From: Lactarius indigo
Lineage: Eukaryota > Basidiomycota > Agaricomycetes > Russulales > Russulaceae
Direction of reading: 5' to 3'
Assembly: GCA_025766275.1 (NCBI GenBank)
Contig: JAFKAC010000005.1
Span: forward strand, 2,108,001 to 2,172,000
DNA: 64,000 bases
Shown here: positions 59,682-64,000 of the stretch, piece by piece
How positions within the stretch are numbered: the stretch's first letter is position 1
Layout: the number at the start of each line of letters is the position of its first letter
Translations under genes and position numbers: made by a program
The notes under the pieces: model-generated
Told to the model about the DNA's origin: nothing
The model's database searches: none
The model's input: only the letters and a program-made list of their open reading frames with translations

Positions 59682-60790
59682 TTACGCAGGTGGGCTTAGG
59701 CCCTCGACCAGTTTCCGCTTTGTCAAGCGGTCCGTGTTCATCTTGCCCTCTGCTACCCACTCTTTCTTGACCAGCTTTTGGTGATTTGTGCAATACAGAC
59801 GGTGCACGACCTTGATCGTCCCTTCATACACGCCAGTCACCATGCTGATATCCTTTATAGTCTTGGACACACCAAGCAATAGACACGCAAAATATATCGT
59901 GGCGCTTGCGATCGATACGGGGTTGCGTCCGTCCGCGATGCCGTGCTCTCGCACAGCGACGATGATGTCCTTACATATCGCCTGCACGTGTGGGGGCAAA
60001 TCGAGGTGGTTGCAGTACCGCACCATGAGGTCCTCTGGCTCTGCTCCGCCCGAGCGCGCTGCGCTCGACCTGGGAGTGAGATTGAACGCCCGCTCGAGGG
60101 CCTTATAGCACCGGCCGACGAGCTTCTTCGATACGTGGGTGAGGCTGCAGATCTCGCTGAAGGTGCGGGGTACGTGTGCCTGGCGGCATGCAACGAAGAT
60201 GCACGCTGCGATGACGGCGTCAAGCGGCTTCCTGCGGAGCAGCTTCTCCTCTTTTGCCCGCTTGTAGAGCTGCTTGGTAATGTCGCTGATTGTCTTTGGT
60301 AACGAAAATCGATCACACCAGCTTGAGATATCGCGGAAAGCGGAAAGGTTACGCTCGGAGCGCCAGCTCTGGGAGCACGTAGCCGCGCGCTGAAGTTCGC
60401 GGGCGACACCCGTGCGACCGTCCTTAAAACCGATAATGGTATCGAGTTGTTCCATCCCCTCCATAAGAGGGTCTGCGGCAGCGCCAGCACGAGAAGGGTC
60501 GTCGCCTTGGTCGTTTTTGAAGGTCTGAACAACACAAGAATGTGGTTGTAGCAAGATGAAACGATCAAGAATAAATATGAAGCACGTGCCCGCCACTCGC
60601 TTCGGGTATCGACGACGCGGTCGCCAAGGACCAGTTCGCAACCTCCACACTCGAGGTCTCCCACGCCAAACTCCTCCTTGACGGTTGCATCAGGATCTCC
60701 GCAGTCCGGGTAGACGAGACAGAGTGAGAGGTCGTCTTCAAAGGCAGCCTGTTGGGACTGAGGAAGTGATGTAAGGGGGTAAGCCGCCAT
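59682..60790 (-). CDS. SUA7: General transcription factor TFIIB
   Basis: This factor bridges TBP and RNA polymerase II and sets the start site. The ATG at 60790 opens MAAYPLTSLPQSQQ. The zinc ribbon contains CLVYPDCGD and GDLECGGCELVLGDRVVDTR. After SEW-R an intron (60525-60589) beginning GC instead of GT must be removed to continue TFKNDQGDDPSRAGAAADP, the B-reader/linker. The two cyclin folds follow: TISDITKQLYKRAKEEKLLR, AVIAACIFVACRQAHVPRTF, then YCNHLDLPPHVQAICKDIIV and NPVSIASATIYFACLLLGVS. The end is KRKLVEGLSPPA with TAA at 59682-59684. Length fits the family. It is the first host gene inside the right copy of the 0.93-kb repeat. Confidence 0.95.
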
Positions 60791-61238
60791 TATGAAAGCG
60801 GATCTTCTAGAGCAGGTGGGTCGAGAGTTCAGACAATGCAAAGGAGACTTCCGGGCTAGATGGGATCCCAATCTCATGGTTCCAGATGGTATGGTTTGAA
60901 AGTGGCTTACCGACGGTGTGCCTTGAGACTAAGGGAACCCTTCCTTAATACGATCGAAAATAAACTGAGGGGGTAGTTCTACGAGTGTCTAGCCGCTTAA
61001 TATACTACTTTACTTTATGAATATCAAGGTCCAAACACAATGCGTCATGGAATGCGTCATATTCGATAGTCCGCTACCGTATCACCTGGCAGTTCTTTCT
61101 GACTTGAAGGGAAAGCAAGCAGTGAATCAACTCTAACAACGTGTGCGACAATGGCAGTAGGACAAGAGCTCAAAGAAACTTGAGATCCCACTCCCAAGTC
61201 ACGTGGGGTGGGTTATACCCATCATTGCACGCGTGAGA
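60791..61238. other. TFIIB upstream region
   Basis: 448 bases between the TFIIB ATG and the repeat copy. No gene; presumed TFIIB promoter. Confidence 0.5.
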
Positions 61239-62161
61239 CTCGAGGCCAACGCTTACAACCTGTGCGACAGTACAATCAGGACCGCCTCTGTCAGTCTAAT
61301 CTCACAAGGGCGAATGGGAGATCCAACCTCCGCAACGGCCACCTTCTCCAATTCCACACCCAACATTTTCCGTCAGAGGCACCAACTTTCGCCATACGGT
61401 TACTGACTATGACGGGGCTATCTCGTCAACATGTAGGCTACCTTCTTCACCTTCCAACCACGCAGCGTTCATATCACATATGTTGTCACGCATGTCGCGT
61501 GATTATCCTATTTTGTGCACAATTTACCGCTGTGGGTTTTCCTGATGTGTATGAGAGAAAGTCGTGGAAGGGAACTGATCTCCCAGGGCGATTATTACTG
61601 GAGATGGTAAGGCTGGCCCGGGCAGCATGTATGTTGTGCTGCTTCAAGCAGGGCCTCATATGTACTATCCATTAGGTGTCTAAGTGTCTTCGCCTCTGTA
61701 GCATACCGCGCCACAGTGCGTGATACACGCGCCCGATCACACACGAGTTGACCTCTCAAACCAATCGCAGCCATTCGCTTCTTCACCTCGCGGCTCCTCC
61801 AGTAGAGCTTGCGTAAAATACTGACTATTCGATAAGTTCGGGATCGTTCAACCACAGTGAAACTCGCTGAAATGTCGCTCCCACTCTCATGCGCTCCTCA
61901 AAGCTTCAGCTCGAAGCTCTTCACTTGGATACATCGTGCCGCCAACAACGGCAGATGCGGCGGAAGTACATACCTTCGATATTCTTGAGTGCAGCATGCG
62001 ACTGCTCAAATACTCATTGCGCGGAATAAAGGAAGCACGGAGAAAGTAAGGGCCCTTGTATTTTCGTTCTTTTTTTTACCCGAGCATTGTCGTATGTGAC
62101 GCCATTCTCAAGGCCATTCTCATTGAGGACTAGATGTCAGCGTTATTGAGCAGTGATATGA
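61239..62161 (-). repeat. Copy 2 of the 0.93-kb repeat (inverted relative to 5507-6436)
   Basis: Reverse complement of copy 1. It ends at 62161, after which the sequence no longer matches, and the other edge is near the word ctcgag at 61241. Copy 2 lacks the GGTTCGG element next to copy 1. The shared open frame (minus, 61855-61595) is longer here. Confidence 0.8.
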
Positions 62162-62420
62162 ACTGTGCATTCAAGCTGCCGTAGACGTTATCAGGTGCGA
62201 GTACCGAATCCCGTTGAATGTTGGGCCATTGGTGCCCTGGTCATAGCCGCCATGTTATTCATGCATACACACACTTGATCTCATGGGTTTCAGGAATTGA
62301 ACTCGCCTTCGGTCAAATTAACTTGTTGCCGATGTGGCCAAGGATGTGGCGGTCAAGAGTGCGCATTTACTCTCCGCAACTTTGTCTAGATTCTTCTGGC
62401 CCCACACCGTTGCCCCTAAG
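62162..62420. other. Upstream region of the F-box gene
   Basis: No separate gene. The frame of the F-box exon is open from 62334, so a slightly earlier start cannot be excluded. Confidence 0.4.
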
Positions 62421-63976
62421 ATGCTTGATCAACATCAACAGCCACACTCTCTGCTCGATAACATCGCTCCTCCTGACTCGCCACCTGCCACTGGCACCTC
62501 TTCAACAATGACACTTGGCCCCTGCAAAAGCGTGAAGACTCGTACTCATGGTAGGTGTCTAAACTCCGGTTGGAACTCGCATTGTGTACTAAGTGACATG
62601 GCGCAGAAGAGAGTAACAGACATGTAGCGACAATCAACATCCTCCCAGATGATATTTTTCTAGAAATATTTGCCGTCTGCCTACTCGACCCTCATAGCAT
62701 TGAACATATGATGACATGGCAAGGACTTGTGCATGTCTGCCAAAAATGGCGACGAATCATATATGGGTCACCACGCTATTTCGATCTACACCTTCACTGT
62801 TCAGATAGAACGCCCTTCAGGAAGGATCTCGATCTCTGGCCAGACTTTCCTCTCATCGTTGAATATGACATTATGGAGGATGAAGACAACCCCACTGCTG
62901 CACTCGAGCACCCTGATCGTGTACGCCGCATTGATCTTTCCATAGCCAGCTCGGAAGTGTCGGAGGCGATCGCGGCGATGAAGGTGCCATTTCCGGTGCT
63001 GACACATCTAAAGCTTACGGGACCCGAGGAGAGCAGGCTCAAGGACATGCTTTACCTTTCTGATAGCTTTCTGGGCGGATCTGCCCCATGCCTACAACAT
63101 CTCTTCTTGGAAGCCGTTATCCTTAGCGACTTACCAAAGCTTCTTTTGTCGGCACGTGACCTCGTTTCTCTCCGACTCGAGGATATTCTTCCGTGCTTTA
63201 ACATTTCACCAGAAGAGATGGTTGGAGGACTGGTCGGGTTGACCAGACTCAGAACCCTTTGCATTAGATTCGTGATTCCCTATGAACGAATGAACAGACC
63301 TACGCACCCCCAATTGTGTGCTGTCCTTCCCGTTCTCACCGAATTTGCATTCAGAGGTGGAAGCAAGTACTTGGATGAACTCATGGCCCAAATTGACATG
63401 CCTCGAATCGAAGATGTCAAAATTGAATGCTCCAAACTGGATGAGCAAGCTCCCCAGTTTTCCGGGTTCATCAAACGTTCCCGGTTCAAGCATGCGCGGA
63501 TAAATTTTCACTATTCCGACATCGAACTTGATCGCCCACAGGGTGAATGCCATCAAGCCCATTATTCCTTGACAATCCGGGACCCGGAGTTACAAGAATT
63601 CACAGTCCCGGACATGGCTCGTGCAATCGGTCAACTCGTCCCAATGGCCTCCAATGTGGCTCATCTCTCCATCCTTGGAGCATTTAGTCAGGGAAATGAT
63701 ATGCTTCCACTCCTCCGCCTATTCCCCGCTGTGGAGGCGATGGACGTATCTAGGGAGACGGCAGGCTACGTTACTTCTGTGCTCGAAGACATCGTCTACT
63801 CAGAGGATATGGTCACCGAAGTGTTGCCGGAGCTCCAATTGCTATCGTTAGACGGTGACGACAACAAGCTAGAGGAGTTCCTCTCCTTGCGCCGGCTTTC
63901 CGGTCGCCCTGTAACCGTCGTCAACACGCAAGACGAGTTCGTTGAAAGGCTGAATGCCCGTTGGGAGAATGTCTAG
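62421..63976 (+). CDS. F-box protein (Agaricomycete type)
   Basis: Two exons (62421-62550 and 62628-63976) with a 77-base GT-AG intron give 492 residues. After a Pro/Ser-rich leader the F-box begins TINILPDDIFLEIFAVCLLD and continues WQGLVHVCQKWRRIIYGSPR, as in the many F-box proteins of mushrooms that dock substrates to SCF ubiquitin ligases through Skp1. The remainder is leucine-rich with repeat-like segments (FPVLTHLKLTG, PCLQHLFLEAVIL, LVSLRLEDILPC, LTRLRTLCIRF, LPVLTEFAFRG, LPELQLLSLDG) resembling degenerate LRRs. The substrate is unknown. The start at 62421 is chosen because it follows cccctaag closely and gives a normal leader; an upstream ATG at 62334 is in frame. The stop is at 63974-63976. 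Confidence 0.85.
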
Positions 63977-64000
63977 CGGTTACCTCTTTGTTCTGCTGTT

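Noticed and set aside
59855..60877. 340-codon minus-strand frame over TFIIB and a 119-codon plus-strand frame
   Set aside because: Shadow frames of the TFIIB exons; they carry none of the TFIIB motifs and match no other family.

Overview
This is a nuclear contig from a filamentous basidiomycete, most likely an Agaricomycete. The genes are split by many short (about 50-65 nt) introns. Two families typical of mushroom-forming fungi are present (DUF6534 and DUF6535 membrane proteins). The surrounding DNA is littered with decayed hAT, Tc1/mariner and LINE material and with pseudogenes of secreted wood/litter-decay enzymes. No species can be named from the sequence alone.

Layout. 1-5.5 kb: a complete-looking hAT transposase gene between diverged inverted arms, then a short GGTTCGG-rich hAT-like end. 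5.5-6.4 kb: copy 1 of a 0.93-kb repeat whose inverted copy 2 lies at 61.2-62.2 kb. 8.3-9.5 kb: FHA-domain splicing/RES-type protein (SNIP1-like). 9.9-17.6 kb: two paralogous secreted class 3 lipases on the minus strand flanking a PRM10/ThrE-type membrane transporter. 19.0-24.2 kb: class I sirtuin and AMP deaminase on the plus strand. 25.5-27.7 kb: DUF6534 membrane protein. 29.1-30.9 kb: sedolisin (S53) pseudogene. 31.6-35.15 kb: a Tc1/mariner-type element with 54-55 bp perfect TIRs, TA target duplication, a DD34E transposase carrying one nonsense codon, and a second, intact four-exon gene of unknown function. 35.2-36.2 kb: glucoamylase (GH15) fragment. 37.3-40.0 kb: DUF6535 protein with an in-frame stop. 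41.9-50.6 kb: MAPKK, APC2 and AMPK beta, all minus strand. 50.6-57.8 kb: gene-poor, with a broken sugar-transporter pseudogene and diverged repeats. 57.8-60.8 kb: Gtr1/RagA GTPase and TFIIB. 62.4-64.0 kb: F-box protein.

Functionally, the intact host genes are mostly core regulators: transcription (TFIIB), splicing (SNIP1-like), cell cycle (APC2), nutrient and energy signalling (Gtr1, AMPK beta, sirtuin, AMP deaminase) and a MAP kinase cascade. The lipases are secreted nutrition enzymes. They do not form one pathway. The candidate novel system is the two-gene Tc1/mariner element: its accessory protein has a PB1-like middle segment and a Cys/His-rich block, and its reading frame is intact although the transposase is interrupted. 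Exon joins were worked out by eye; those given with exact coordinates were checked for frame, the others are approximate.
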